Below are positions 42,235 to 54,305 of a stretch of 64,000 nucleotides of DNA, in pieces. The notes beneath the pieces were generated by a model that saw only the letters and a list, made by a program, of their open reading frames with translations, made no database searches and was not told where the DNA came from. The stretch comes from Litsea cubeba (lineage: Eukaryota > Streptophyta > Magnoliopsida > Laurales > Lauraceae). The DNA is taken from positions 44,202,557 to 44,266,556 of the forward strand of contig CM022946.1 of the NCBI GenBank assembly GCA_012931725.1. Reading direction: 5' to 3'. The position numbers and the translations under genes were made by a program. Position 1 is the stretch's first letter; the number at the start of each line of letters is the position of its first letter.

Positions 42235-44253
42235 TTATGGGGGAGCTGGACTCCTTCCAGGTCCTTGTCTGAAAAACAGATTCTTGGGGCGCTCGCGCCG
42301 GGCTTTCTTCGATGCTGGTCCGAGCTCGGCTCTCATTATTTCTTTTCCGTGAGAGGCCTGCTTGGCCTCGGTACGAGCTTGGTTATTTCTCTTCGGGGAA
42401 GCAGAAGGTGCCAGGTGGATGACGTTGATGATCTTTTCTGATCCATCACTGTCCGGATCCTTGTTGTTCCTTTGCTGGTTTCGGTTGGTATTCACAGCAC
42501 CTTTTTTAACATAATTCTTCAGATGGCCCTCTTTGGCAAGCTTTTCCAAGTGTGATTTCAGGATCCTGCACTCCTCGGTCCTGTGCCCATTTTGTTTGTG
42601 GTAGGCACAAAACCTGCTTTGATCTCGAGAGGAGGGATCACCCTGCATGGGTTGAGGCCTGCTGAAGTATGGTTGCTTCTTGATTTTGTTCATGATCTAA
42701 TGGATTGGCTCCTTGAAGATGGTGTTCACAGCTTGGTAGGGATTTGAAGGAGGTTTGGGCTTCTTGCTACCTCCAGGTTTGGATGCCGAGACTTTTGTCG
42801 AGGTGGCCGAAACCCAAGCTTGGTTTGGCTTTTCTTTCCGGAATGGCTTCTTGTCCTTCTTATGAGGCTGATCACCCTGGTCCCTACGCCCAACGTCGTG
42901 GCTCTCTCGAGCTCGAATATCGTCTTCTTCCCGAGCAATGTACCGCTTCACCCTAGACATCAAAGCTGGCACGGAGGTCACAGGATCCCCGGCCAAGTCT
43001 TTTCTGAGCTCATTACCTGGTAACAGAGCGTTCTGGAAGGCAAAGATCGCCACTTCGTCTTTAGAGCCTTCGTTCTGACTGTATATCGCCTAAATTCGCT
43101 TGGTGAACTGGGTGTATTCTCGCTCTGCTTTATCTTTAGGGCCAATATATCAGCATCGGTTTTGGGAACGACACTGAAAGCTTGAAATTTCTTCAGGAAG
43201 GAGAGCTGGAGCTGCCGCCAGCTCGATACAGATCTCTCTGGGAGAGTACAGAACCATTTCAAGGGGAGGTCACCCAAACTGGAAGAAAAGAATTTATAGT
43301 TCAGGTGGCCCTCATCCCCCCAAAATAGACATCCTCTGGGAAAAATGTCGAAGGTGAGCAACAGGATCCGAGACCCCATCGTAGAGGACAAATCTTGGAA
43401 CATAGAACTTCTTAGGCAAGGAAGAGTCCTTAATCTCTTGAGAGAAGGGGGAAACGCCAAGATCGATGGGACCACAGGCGTCCTGCCGATCTCGGGCGAG
43501 TCCGGCTGTCTCTAAATTGCGCTGGACCACCAGCTTGATGTGCCTGTCGAGCCATTCTTGCGTATCATTCCCCTCCGGCAACAGGGTTTCTGACTTTCTC
43601 TTCGAGTGACCTTGACTATGATGGCTTTGAGCGTGATTGCCTCGGCCGTGATGGCTTCGACTATTGCTCGAACTTTCATCGTGAGTCCGGCTGCGCTTCT
43701 CTTGCATGTAAGTCCTCAAGCCCCCATGGGAGGAGGCAGCCACTCTGCTTTGAGTGGCCTTCTTCTCGCTTTGGCGTCCCGAAGGTTGTCTTAACGAGGT
43801 CGTTCGTTTGGCTTTTAGCTGCTGCTGGAGCTGACGGATCAGTGTGTCCTGCTCTTAAATAGTGGCATTCTGTACTCGGACGTCTGCAAGAAGAGCATCG
43901 TAATCCTCATTAACGTTGTATTCTTCGTCGTCATCATCTTCCTGATGATTGGAGTGTCGGGTTTCGTCTACCACTGGGTTTTCATCCCGTCAGCCCTCCT
44001 CCAGTGGAGGACCCTTGTCCCTAGGATGCTGCTGGGGATTTCCTTGTTGGAAGGATGCTACAACTGCCCTCGGAGGTGCACCTGAATGGTGGTGACGTTC
44101 TTCGATGGGGACCTGGACGAAGCGACGTTCATTGATGACGTCAAAAGTACCGGTTCCTATATCAGACCTTCCTTGAAAGGGAGGAATGAGCGAAGATGGT
44201 CCCGCATGGGGTGTCTTCGAAGCTTCTCCGCTTTTTGTAGCTTTCTTAGTCAT
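42235..44253 (-). pseudogene. Gag of element C
   Basis: Start at 44253 (MTKKATKSGEASKTPHAGPS), just inside the PBS. Pieces: 44253-43990, 43743-43312 (SPFSQEIKDSSLPKKFYVPR, YDGVSDPVAHLRHF, the Retrotrans_gag entry), 43475-42978 (SSSLGDLPLKWFCTLPERS, FLKKFQAF), 43053-42697, and 42693-42235 with the nucleocapsid motif CAYHKQNGHRTEEC. At least three frame changes and stops interrupt it. It would form the particle and bind genomic RNA. The basic Lys/Arg-rich stretch around 42850 is typical of the linker before the zinc-binding motif. Confidence 0.85.
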
Positions 44254-44279
44254 GGTGGAAAGAAAGACTTGATCAATCT

Positions 44280-44297
44280 TTCCCACAGACGGCGCCA
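44280..44297 (-). other. Primer-binding site of element C
   Basis: On the minus strand TGGCGCCGTCTGTGGGAA, two bases after the 5' LTR end. This string is common in plant gypsy elements. Confidence 0.8.
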
Positions 44298-44299
44298 AT

Positions 44300-45158
44300 T
44301 GTAAGTGCAAAAAATGTAACTCACAAGATTAGGGGGTGCCTGATAGGACTTATCCAAAGGGACTGATGGAGATTTGCTGCTAAGATCCTGCAAGGGGAGA
44401 AGCAGACAGTCAGAGGACCCTGGCTGTGGGCAGTGCAGGACTCTCCGATGCCTAAGTTAGTGCAGGAACCGAACAAAGGTCAAAGAAGAAGAGCGACAGA
44501 GTAACGACTCTAATGGGAATGTGTATGCATACCTTCGATTGGAATGTGCTCTTATTTATAGAAGATTTTACCTAATATCTTGGAGTGGGCCCGTTGATTT
44601 GACAGGAAAGGTCTCATCAGCCCACTAAGTAATATATGAGGATCCATCATAGCCCACAATGCATTTATTTTCAGTCCGGTCAGCCCACATGGCATTAAAT
44701 GCAGGTCATGTTGGGCCTGATCCTGTCCCGACTTATTGGCGGTTGAGGTCCCATTGGATCCATCTTTGGGCTTTGCCCTGATATAGCTATAGCCGCTGGA
44801 CGCCGCCTTGTCAGTGATCTGGTGAAGATTGTGGATAGCTGGGATGGCCCATCTGTCTCATTTGTGCATGCCCGTACTTAGCCACATGTCTGATGACGTG
44901 GCAGAAGTAGGGAAGTAGCCACAGTATTTGTCTCGACTGGTAGCCTGATGCCCTTGACCGGGATGCTTGCCCGAGGTCAGAGTGCTTAGCCGAGGCCAGA
45001 GTGCGTAGCCGAGGTCGGGGTTACTGAAGTAATCCCGGTCTCGGCCAGTGTTCTGATGCTATCGCCGAAATGCGCTTGTACGGTTCGTTGGTGCGATTAA
45101 CTAGCAGCTTATCGCCGAAGTTAACGTAATCTCGGTACCTCAAAAATCACCCCACACA
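44300..45158 (-). repeat. 5' LTR of element C
   Basis: 859 bp, TGTGTGGGG to CACTTACA on the minus strand, aligned with 31194-32071. TATAAATA at 44560-44553 on the minus strand is the likely promoter of gag-pol. Confidence 0.9.
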
Positions 45159-45163
45159 AAGTC

Positions 45164-46623
45164 CATTAATCAAACTGGCCACATCCACCTCCAGTCAAGT
45201 CGAGCCCCATTAACAATCGAACTAAAGCTCAAGGTGTACCCAACGCCAAGCCAAGCTAAAAAGTGCCAAGCTAGAGTTTGAGACATGGGGCAATATATCC
45301 AAGCTGGGCTTGGTTTAGCAAGCTCTAAGGCTTCAACTAGAATTGAGCTGGCCCAGCTTGTTTGCAGCCCAGCATAAGCCAATACATGATTACAAGCCCG
45401 ATGAGATGACTTTACCTCACCTGCCCAACATTCTTAATTTTACCATCACTTCTGGGCAGAAAAAAGACTGAGATCAGGTTCAATAATAGAAAAGACTCCA
45501 CTTGAAACCTTTAACAAAGCTCTCGAGCTCCAATTGGTCTACTTTAGGAGGAAGAAGTGTAAAATACAAAATTATACGAGTAACAAGGGCCGATTGGATG
45601 ATTTCTGAAAAATAAAAACAAAAAATTATAACAGAAGTACAATCACTAGGATATATGATTGGATCATTGGGCTTTAAACCGCACACATACAGCTAGAAGG
45701 ATTTAAGGTTCTAGAGAATAAATTCACAATCTCGATGCATTAGATAATCTGACTTCCACAATTTGTGTGACATAGACAATGAAATGAAGACCTGACCAAA
45801 TGAGCAGCTGATCATTCCACTGGACAATCTAGTTCTTAAAACAAAGCATTCATTAAAAAAATCTATGCAAGATTAAGCTTATGTGAGTGTTGAGTTCGAC
45901 CTCATAACTTAGGGACACTATTAAATGGATGTATGCAAAAGCCAACCCACTTTTGGAGCAATCACTCCATCCATCATGGGGAGGACCAGGATTTGAACCA
46001 TGGTATAAAGGAAGCAACTTGTCAGAAATAACACACAGTATAATTTCGATACAAAGGTTATATGATTTTACATAAGATTTTATAGTATTCTTTTAATAAA
46101 ACTTGGGGATTTTACCAAAAAAGCCCCACTAAATATGGTGTAGATCAAAAAGGAAACATTAGACTTCTATGGCTCGGAGTGGTCCCAAGGGCCGTTTTTG
46201 GTTTATTTGTTTGTTGCTTTTCATGGGCAGCGCTAGCGCCACTACTTATATCAAATGAACAGCGATAACGCTGCTCGTGTTTTCTCATATATATCTTACA
46301 GGTTCCTTTCTCCTTTCCCGTTCTTCCTTTTTTGCCTTCCCATTCTGGCTTTTTCTAGCCGGAACGAGGTTTGTCGGCAACTCCTTTCTTTTCCATTTGA
46401 CCTTTTGGGTGTTTAATCTATTTTACTTCATTAAAGGAGAAGTTGGACTCTATTAAAGGGGAAGTTGGACTCCATTGAAGAGGTTGGCAGATACACAACC
46501 CTAGAACATAATATATGGGTTTGATGGTTTCAAATCATTTTTTAAAAGTTTGTATTCAAACCTATAATTTCTTTAGTCAGTAGTTTATTCTCCACTAAGG
46601 AGTTCGGTCAATTCCATTGGTAG
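45164..46623. other. Unassigned sequence between element C and the copia element
   Basis: No gene recognised. It includes a short 23-bp near-duplication (aagttggactctattaaagg) at about 46440-46485. It would be continuous with 56286 onward before the copia insertion. Confidence 0.4.
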
Positions 46624-46628
46624 CATTT

Positions 46629-48605
46629 TGTTGGGATTGGTGTATGCCCTAAAGCCCACTAGCTGCACGCTCATCTTTTGTTACTGGATATTTACTGGTT
46701 ATTTAATGGAATGACTCTTTTATGCTTAAACATGTATATATGTATGGTTGTGTAAGGCCCATTATTTCTAATAAATGAATTAGGTGTGTAGTGTCTACAC
46801 ACAGATAGGTCTAATTCATGGACACTGGAAACATCATATTTGTTCATAACTGAGAGATGAAGCTGGGCACTTCATCTTGGTATAAGTTATAATGAGAGAC
46901 TCTCTTGTATTCAGGGTGACTTACCTAAGTCATGGGAGGGCTTTCCCGAATTTGTCTCATTAGTGCATATGCAATGCATTGAACAGGACCATGGTAGGTG
47001 TGATCTCTAAAATAGTACTATCACAGAGAGAGATCAAGTCACCTCATGCTACTGAGTGACCGGTGCTCTTAATCTTGAGCATTTGTGGATGAACTGACGA
47101 AGTCAAGTTCTTGTGCTTTAATTCACTATGGGTGAGATTCTTTTCATGGGTCAACAGCTCTGTGTTTTGGGTACTCGGACTTGATTAGTTGGGATGTGCA
47201 GATGCATTATAGAATCTATGCCATCTGATGATGGAATAATCGTCCCCTTAGAATTATCCGATTAATCATCAAAATCTAAGATCTTAGTATATGGATGTTC
47301 CATATGGATATTGAACTTGTGGGTCGCTCCCTAGATCAAGAGAATGATATCCTGATGATGATTATGTTAAGGATATGAAGTTCTAAGGTTTAGATGTAAT
47401 CGGGAAGGTTGATAGTACATGTGATAACCTGATTCGATTATGGATGTTACATAGAGGGGCATTCAGGTCATTACACTTAGTAGGTCGAAGACAACCGTCA
47501 TTTTATGACGAGCTTATTATATTATATATTTATCCTTGGAGTTCAACCATAACTCTTTAGTGGAATGAGTTAAGGTTAAAATGGTCTTTATGTTGCTATG
47601 GGTTTAGCATGGACATTTTGGTCATTTTGGGAGCCAATGGCAAATATATCTTTTGGTTCCTTGTCTAGTCACTTACCAAGATTGGCATGGTTTCCTAAAA
47701 TGTTTGGATAACATTTGGTTGAATTATTTTAGTGTAAAAATAATTTTGAGTCTAAATTCAAATAGGCCTTTGATGGCATACATGAATTTAATTCTAGATA
47801 AATTGTATGTGGGCCATAGTGTGCATTATCATGAGGGACGTCCATAATAGGATTTCCATGGGTAAGGTTTCCAATTTTAAGTAGGTCTCTCTACTTGGAA
47901 GGTTGGACTCCTCTTTGGATTAGTATTCCTATGAGAAAGTTTCCTTTTTGGATTAGGAACTTAAAATTAGTAAGTGTTGCATGGGAAGTTCTTTTTAGTT
48001 TCCTTTTCTAATTAGAGTGTTTCTTAAAGGAAATAAATCTTTCATTTTAGGACATCTATGAGAATTTGAAGAGATAAACTTTTAGGAAAGGTTTCCATAA
48101 AGTTTCTATAAAAGAAACCAATCACCCCTTGGACGTCCAACACTTTGAGAGAGCATAAGAAGGTCCCACACGTCCAGCCCTTAAAGCTCTTTCTTCTTCA
48201 TTGAAGAAAGTTGTAGGTCTGAGATTTTTACTTGGAAAATTAGTTCTCAATTCCTAGATTAAGATCCCACCATCTTAGCCAATCAGATTTGGAAGTGAGA
48301 TAGAGGAGAAGATCAAAGGCAACACTACTGCAGAAAATTCCAGCAACTTGTTTGCTAATTGAAAGTCTGAGTTCGGGCCTTTGGATCTATTTTTTCAGAG
48401 ATTTGAAGTCTACAAATCTTCGAGGTAATAGTCTTCTTCTTTCTCCTTTAATTATACACTTGTTGGTCATGAATTCATGGAGTTCTCATGCGATCTCTAT
48501 GGCTGATTTATGCTGCCCAAATCAGATTTTTTTAAAAACCTGTCATGATACAAATTAGCCATGAATGTCTTCCGCTAATTCTGATCTAAATCGCAGTTTC
48601 TTTCA
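46629..48605 (+). repeat. 5' LTR of the copia element
   Basis: TGTTGGGATT to TTTCTTTCA. TATAAAA at 48107-48113 is the probable promoter; it is followed by ggacgtcca. Confidence 0.95.
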
Positions 48606-48606
48606 G

Positions 48607-48620
48607 TGGTATCAGAGCCA
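48607..48620 (+). other. Primer-binding site of the copia element
   Basis: TGGTATCAGAGCCA, the usual plant copia site complementary to initiator tRNA-Met, one base after the LTR. Confidence 0.93.
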
Positions 48621-50356
48621 CTCCATGTGAAATCATGATCCCATGTTGTGTATAATTAATCCTAGATTGATTATGGGAATGGTGGCACCCTATTAAAGTT
48701 ATGTTGTGATGCATGTTGTGTGCAAGTTTCATTAACATTGCTGGAATTTATTTTCCAGATTTGTTTAATGATGCACATAGTATGTTTGCATGCACAAACC
48801 TCTTTGTTTGCAGCCATGTATTACATCCTTGATGGTTCGCATGATTGTTATGTGGATTTGGATGTTTTTTCAATAGTTGGAAAGTGTACGATTACGCGTT
48901 TAGCAATCATAGGAAGTTGTAATTCTTTCTTTACTTTTATTCCAACTAGTCTTGATGTAAGCTTTCTTGAAAAGCATAGGTATCTCCAATGTAATTTGGG
49001 GTTTTGTTTTTTATGGGTTCGCTTGTATAAATTTAATTTATTGGAACAGGCAAGAAGAAGAAAGTTTCAAGAAATGTTGCAAGTAACCGGATTCCTTGGT
49101 GGTGGAGGAGACAAGACTTCTTGGTGAAAGATGAGATCTATTCTTGATGTCCTAGTTCGATAAGGATTGGAAGTCCAAAGAGCAAGGAGCCATCAAGGAT
49201 TGCATACTTTTATTTGCTTTTATATATAGAATGCATGGATGAATGCTTTATATAATTGCAATAATTGTCACCTAGAAACATGGCCACAATTAGGTTCTAA
49301 AATTGGCATCTTTTTTGTATTAGATTGTTTTTAGTTTGGCAAATTGTTTTTAACGGAACTTAGACCAGCACCTTTTATATGTCTAAGGTTTAAAATTGGA
49401 TAGGGTTTAGTTTATCTTGGTACCCTTGGTTTCCAAAGAAGGCTAAACTAAAATCTAATTAGATGCTACCTATGGGTTTTCATAACCCAAGATAGGTCTT
49501 TGATTCTTTGAAGGGATTTGCTCAAATGTTTTAAAGCAAAGGTTATTTATTTTTAAGATGACTTAAGTCATAAATTTAATTAACCAAGTTTGCTAGATTT
49601 AAAAAGAGCTTTTGAGTAAAACAATGTAAAGGTCAAAAAGTATAAACCCTAGTGATAAATAATCAAGTGGGAGAGGGGTTTTATGAAAGACCCCACGGCC
49701 TTCCATTTTCAGTTCATGTTATCTCATTAAAGTGTTAGTAGGAGCGGCCATCCCTTCGGTAGAGTTCTTTACTAAAGACCGCTTTGATGGGTTAATGGGT
49801 GAACTAATGTGAATATTCATAATGAGGTGTTAGTAGGAGCGGCCATCCCTTCGGTGGAGTTCTTTACTAAAGACCACTTCTATAGAATGTCAATGAAGTG
49901 TTGGTGGGAGCGGCCATCCCTTCGGTGGAGCTCTTTACTAAAGGTCACTTCTAGGATGGATAAAAGGCTCTTCCCTTCGGAAGACTTAATCATAGGCATT
50001 CTGGGAAATTTCATAAGAAATGGTTATACACTTAACATAAGACGGTAATGACCTCTCCCTAGGAGTTTAAGGTTATTTGTCATATGAGGCCAAACCAATC
50101 AGTGATTGGACTACCACTGGATGTGTATCCAGATAGTGATAATCCAAATAAGTATGCCTTAATTCAACGTGACTATAGGCTCGGCCATCCCTTCGATGGA
50201 GGGTCTATGAGGAGGTTGAAACACTGATACATTATGATTGGGGTTAAATAATGTAAAAAGTTTTATGCTTTTTTTTCCTTTTATAACAAGCACCATATGC
50301 ATATTACATATATACTGCATGTCTAATTATAAAACCGCTTTTATATCCAGAAAGAG
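48621..50356 (+). other. Long leader of the copia element
   Basis: About 1.7 kb without a convincing gene. A/T-rich, with a repeat cluster at 49735-50215. A short frame at 48720-49127 lacks any family resemblance. Confidence 0.6.
49735..50215 (+). repeat. Repeated hairpin-like motif in the copia leader
   Basis: Three units (about 49735, 49828 and 49898) contain gagcggccatcccttcggtg followed by gagttctttactaaaga. A fourth partial unit (ctcggccatcccttcgatgg) lies at about 50181. The core ccatcccttcggtgg can fold into a short stem. Confidence 0.8.
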
Positions 50357-52510
50357 ATGGGTAAAGATTCTTTTAGTCCGTTGATGTGCATTCTTCGTGA
50401 GAACAAACTGACTGGCCCTAACTACGTAGATTGGAAGAGAAATCTTGACATAGTACTCACTGCTGACGAGTACAAGTATGTCTCGGTAGAAAACTGTCCA
50501 GATATTGATGCTAATCCTACTGATGACCAGTTAGAGGCTGAAAGAAAATGGAAGAAAGCGAACAGCATGGCTAAATGCTACATGCTCGCTTCCATGTCCA
50601 ACGTGTTGCAAACACAGCACGAGCATATGGACACAGCCTATGAAATCATGATGTCCTTGTCTGAGATGTTCGTAGACAAGAGCAGGCCAGCTAGGCAAGC
50701 TGCTATGAGGACCATCATGAATGCTAGGATGGCTGAGGGAACACCTGTCAGAGAGCATATGCTAAAGCTGATGGATTGTTTCAATGAAGCTGAGATTCTA
50801 GGGGCTGAGATTGATGCAGGGAGTCAGACTGACATGATTCTCGAAACTTTGCCGGATTCTTTCAATCAGTTCAAGCTCAATTTCAATATGAGCAAGATGG
50901 ACATGACTCTACCTGAGTTAATGAAAGAACTCCAGGTGGCAGAGGCCATCATGCAGCCCAAAGCCCAAGCTCATTTTTTCCAGTCTTCCTCTAAATTGAA
51001 CCCGAAAGGGAAGAAGTCCAAGAAGAAGCAGAACAAGGGAAAAGGGCAGAAAAAGGACAACACTGGTAATAAGAAGGACAAGGGTACAGATGGAAAGCCC
51101 AAAGGGAAATGCTTCAAGTGTGGCCTTAATGGTCATTGGAAGAAAGATTGTCCCAAGTTCCTAGCCTCAGTTAAGAAAGGTACATCTTTTTCATACTACA
51201 TTGAAACTTGTCTAGTAGTTGATTCTACTGACTCATGGATAGTAGACTCAGGAGCCACTAATCATATCTGCAATTCATTGCAGGGGTTTCAGATAATGCA
51301 GAGAATTGAGAAAGGAGAGTTTGCCTTTAGAGTCGGAACTGGAGCTAAAGTTTGGGCAGTTGCAGTAGGAGTTGTTACCTTATATTTTCCATGTAATAGG
51401 ATATTAGTTTTAAATAATGTTTTCTATGTTCCGGACATGAGGAAGAATTTCATTTCAGTTTCCAGATTAATTGAATTTAATTATTCAGTTTCTTTCCATT
51501 CTGGTGTTGATATCAGTAGAGATGGAAATATTATATGTTCCGGTAGAATACATGACAACTTATTTTATATATATCCTATTGCTCCCACACTGCATAATGT
51601 ACAACAAGAAAACTCAACTTTCCTTAAGAGGAAGGTATCTTCAATCAATGACACATATCTTTGGTACTTACGTTTGGGTCACATTAACCTAAAATGGATT
51701 CAGAGGTTGGTAGAAGATGGGCCTTTGAGCTCATTAGATTTCGAACCTTTTCCTCAGTGCGAATCTTGTCTCAACGGAAAGATGACCAAAAGGTCATTCT
51801 CTGGAAAGGGACTAAGGTCAAAGGAGTTGTTAGAATTGATTCACACTGATGTGTGTGGTCCTATGAACAAACCGGCTCGAGGAGGGTATGAGTATTTCAT
51901 CACCTTCATCGATGATTACTCTAGGTATGGATATGTATACTTAATGCGAAGCAAGTCTGAGGCGTTTGATAAGTTCAAACAATTCAAGGCTGAGGCGGAG
52001 CTACAACTAGGGAAACATATCAAAGCCCTTCGATCTGATCGAGGTGGCGAGTACCTCCTGGGTGAGTTCAAGGAGTACCTCACACAACATGGGATTGTGT
52101 CTCAGTTGTCTGCACCAGGTACACCCCAGCAAAATGGTGTAGCAGAGAGAAGAAACCGTACCCTTCTTGATATGGTAAGGTCCATGATGAGTCATGCAAG
52201 CCTACCTATATCTTTTTGGGGATATGCCCTAGAAGCAGCAGCATACATTTTAAATCTGGTACCTTCTAAATCAGTACCTAGGACACTGCAAGAAATGTGG
52301 ACAGGTCGAAAACCTAGTTTAAGACATATCCACATTTGGGGTTGTCCAGCCTATGTACTGAATGATAAAGCTACCAAGCTGGAACCCAGATCAGAATGTG
52401 CTACTTCATTGGGTATCCTAAGGGAACCAGAGGTGGCATCTTTTATCATCCAAAGGAGCAAAAAGTGCTCATCAGCACTCATGTTAGGTACTTGGAGGAT
52501 GATTGTATGA
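50357..52510 (+). CDS. Copia gag, protease and integrase
   Basis: 717 aa from MGKDSFSPLMCILRENKLTG. Order: gag with helical core (residues about 1-200), Lys-rich linker, zinc knuckle CFKCGLNGHWKKDC (252-265), protease with DSWIVDSGATNHICN (catalytic Asp 297), pre-integrase zinc domain LWYLRLGHINLKWIQ..CESCLNGKM (H-H-C-C), integrase with IHTDVCGP, LRSDRGGEY and NGVAERRNRT (D, D, E). A one-base loss near 52395 shifts the frame, and the last about 40 residues are read-through. The rest of pol is in the next frame. The start is the first ATG after the leader and fits the usual copia gag N terminus. Confidence 0.95.
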   Translation: MGKDSFSPLMCILRENKLTGPNYVDWKRNLDIVLTADEYKYVSVENCPDIDANPTDDQLEAERKWKKANSMAKCYMLASMSNVLQTQHEHMDTAYEIMMSLSEMFVDKSRPARQAAMRTIMNARMAEGTPVREHMLKLMDCFNEAEILGAEIDAGSQTDMILETLPDSFNQFKLNFNMSKMDMTLPELMKELQVAEAIMQPKAQAHFFQSSSKLNPKGKKSKKKQNKGKGQKKDNTGNKKDKGTDGKPKGKCFKCGLNGHWKKDCPKFLASVKKGTSFSYYIETCLVVDSTDSWIVDSGATNHICNSLQGFQIMQRIEKGEFAFRVGTGAKVWAVAVGVVTLYFPCNRILVLNNVFYVPDMRKNFISVSRLIEFNYSVSFHSGVDISRDGNIICSGRIHDNLFYIYPIAPTLHNVQQENSTFLKRKVSSINDTYLWYLRLGHINLKWIQRLVEDGPLSSLDFEPFPQCESCLNGKMTKRSFSGKGLRSKELLELIHTDVCGPMNKPARGGYEYFITFIDDYSRYGYVYLMRSKSEAFDKFKQFKAEAELQLGKHIKALRSDRGGEYLLGEFKEYLTQHGIVSQLSAPGTPQQNGVAERRNRTLLDMVRSMMSHASLPISFWGYALEAAAYILNLVPSKSVPRTLQEMWTGRKPSLRHIHIWGCPAYVLNDKATKLEPRSECATSLGILREPEVASFIIQRSKKCSSALMLGTWRMIV

Positions 52511-54291
52511 TGCACCAAGAGCTTAGTTGTAAAGAAACCCTTGAGGAGATTCTTCCGGGTTCTCCTATAACATCTGTACCAGATCCTGAGACAGTAGATG
52601 AACAAGATATTCCTTTGAACACTCCGGAGCCTCGTCGTAGTGGGAGAATTTCTGGACAGCCAGAAAGATATCTAGGAGTGTCTTTTAAGACAGACTCTGA
52701 GGATCTGGTTGAGGATCCTACTAGTTATGATGAAGCAGTAACAAATATAGATGCTGACATGTGGCAGCAAGCGATGAAATCTGAAATGGATTCTTTGTAT
52801 TCCAATCAAGTCTGGGAACTTGTAGATGCACCTGAAGGGATTAAACCCATAGGGTGCAAGTGGATCTACAAGAGGAAGAGAGGAGTGGATGGGAAGGTGG
52901 AAGCCTTCAAAGCAAGACTGGTGGCGAAAGGATATACTCAGAAAGAGGGTATCGATTATGAGGAAACCTTTTCACCAGTGGCTATGCTTAAGTCCATAAG
53001 GATTCTCTTGGCCATCGCATGTCACTATGACTACGAGGTATGGCAAATGGATGTCAAGACAGCTTTTCTTAATGGAAGTCTTGACGAATGCATCTATATG
53101 ATGCAACCAGAGGGCTTCATTGCTAGTGGCCAAGATAACATGGTTTGTAAACTTAAGAAGTCCATCTATGGACTTAAGCAAGCATCTAGAGCATGGAACA
53201 TCAAGTTTAATCAGGCAGTCAAATCTTTTGGCTTTGATCAAAACATTGATGAACCATGTGTGTATAAGAAAGGAAGTGGAAAAGCAGTTGCATTTTTGGT
53301 TCTATATGTAGATGACATATTACTCATAGGAAATGATGTAGGTTTATTGTCATCCACAAAGGTTTGGTTATCCTCTCAATTTCAGATGAAGGATTTGGGT
53401 GAGGCCAGCTATAACTTAGGGATCAAGTTTTTGCGTGATCGCAAGAATAAGATGTTAGCCCTATCCCAATCTTCATATATTGAGAAGATATTGGTCAAGT
53501 TTAACATGCATGACTCCAAGAAGGGCCTCCTACCTTCTAGACATGGAGTACCACTGTCTCGAGATCAATGTCCAAAGACATCTGAAGAGATAGAGAGCAT
53601 GAGGAGAGTTCCATATGCATCCGCTGTTGGAAGCCTCATGTATGCTATGTTATGTACTAGACCAGATATTTGCTTTGCCGTTGGCATGGTTAGCAGATAT
53701 CAGTCAAACCCTGGACCTATGCATTGGACAGCTGTTAAGTATATATTCAAGTATCTTTGGAGAACGAAAGATTATATGCTAACCTTTCGAGCAGATGATC
53801 TAACGCCATTGGCGTATACAGACTCTGATTTCCAATCTGATAGTGATGCCAGAAAGTCTACTTCAGGGTACGTCTTTACTTTGTCAGGAGGGGCTATATC
53901 ATGGAGAAGTGTCAAGCAATCCTGTACTGCTTATTCTACCATGGAAGCAGAGTATGTGGCGGCATCGGAAGCTGCGAAGGAAGCGGTATGGCTCAGAAAA
54001 TTCCTGTTGGAATTGGGAGTTGTTCCTGCAGTGCATAAACCGATTGTCATGTACTGCGATAACACTGGTGCTGTAGCACAGTGCAAAGAGCCCAGGAATC
54101 ACAAGAAAGGAAAGCACATTCAGAGAAAGTACCACTTGATCCGGGAATTCATTCAGGATGGAGAGATAGTGGTGGAGCATATTGCTTCAGCAAATAACTT
54201 AGCTGGCCCATTCACTAAGACTCTTACAGAGAAAGTCTTCACTTCTCATGTTGAGTCTATGGGTGTTAGGTTAGGAAGCAGTGATCTTTAG
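52396..54291 (+). CDS. Copia reverse transcriptase and RNase H
   Basis: 631 aa downstream of the frameshift, beginning MCYFIGYPKGTRGGIFYHPK, which in intact elements is continuous with the integrase frame. RT motifs: WELVDAPEGIKPIGCKWIYK, ARLVAKGYTQKEGIDYEETF, MDVKTAFLNG and LVLYVDDILLIGN (YVDD intact). RNase H motifs: YTDSDFQSDSDARKSTSGYV, STMEAEYVAASEAAKEAVWL and MYCDNTGAVAQ; C-terminal tail ENNLAGPFTKTL-like. The frame ends at 54291 a few bases before the polypurine tract. All catalytic residues are present, so one repair-free reading would depend only on frameshifting. Confidence 0.95.
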   Translation: MCYFIGYPKGTRGGIFYHPKEQKVLISTHVRYLEDDCMMHQELSCKETLEEILPGSPITSVPDPETVDEQDIPLNTPEPRRSGRISGQPERYLGVSFKTDSEDLVEDPTSYDEAVTNIDADMWQQAMKSEMDSLYSNQVWELVDAPEGIKPIGCKWIYKRKRGVDGKVEAFKARLVAKGYTQKEGIDYEETFSPVAMLKSIRILLAIACHYDYEVWQMDVKTAFLNGSLDECIYMMQPEGFIASGQDNMVCKLKKSIYGLKQASRAWNIKFNQAVKSFGFDQNIDEPCVYKKGSGKAVAFLVLYVDDILLIGNDVGLLSSTKVWLSSQFQMKDLGEASYNLGIKFLRDRKNKMLALSQSSYIEKILVKFNMHDSKKGLLPSRHGVPLSRDQCPKTSEEIESMRRVPYASAVGSLMYAMLCTRPDICFAVGMVSRYQSNPGPMHWTAVKYIFKYLWRTKDYMLTFRADDLTPLAYTDSDFQSDSDARKSTSGYVFTLSGGAISWRSVKQSCTAYSTMEAEYVAASEAAKEAVWLRKFLLELGVVPAVHKPIVMYCDNTGAVAQCKEPRNHKKGKHIQRKYHLIREFIQDGEIVVEHIASANNLAGPFTKTLTEKVFTSHVESMGVRLGSSDL

Positions 54292-54294
54292 TGC

Positions 54295-54303
54295 AAGTGG
54301 GAG
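54295..54303 (+). other. Polypurine tract of the copia element
   Basis: aagtgggag next to the 3' LTR. Confidence 0.75.
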
Positions 54304-54305
54304 TT

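Larger units (their letters stand above)
31194..45158 (-). mobile_element. Ty3/gypsy Tat-type retrotransposon, element C (both LTRs)
   Basis: The 5' LTR is at 44300-45158 and the 3' LTR at 31194-32071, each TG..CA on the minus strand (TGTGTGGGG start, CACTTACA end). Flanks aagtt (31189-31193) and aagtc (45159-45163) form a TSD with one change. Internal order on the minus strand: PBS, gag, protease, RT, RNase H, second RNase H, integrase. On the plus strand between integrase and 3' LTR lie an antisense gene and a second small ORF. The family differs from copies A and B. A solo copia LTR (32586-34576) is nested inside it. Confidence 0.92.

Noticed and set aside
44086..44304. 72-aa plus-strand frame opposite gag of element C
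   Set aside because: Shadow of the gag frame and primer-binding site on the other strand.
46225..46285. gcagcgctagcgcc and gcgataacgctgc inverted motifs as a transposon end
   Set aside because: Arms are only a few bases long and no partner end could be found.
48720..49127. 135-aa frame in the copia leader
   Set aside because: Low-complexity hydrophobic composition, no family resemblance, and it sits in an untranslated leader.
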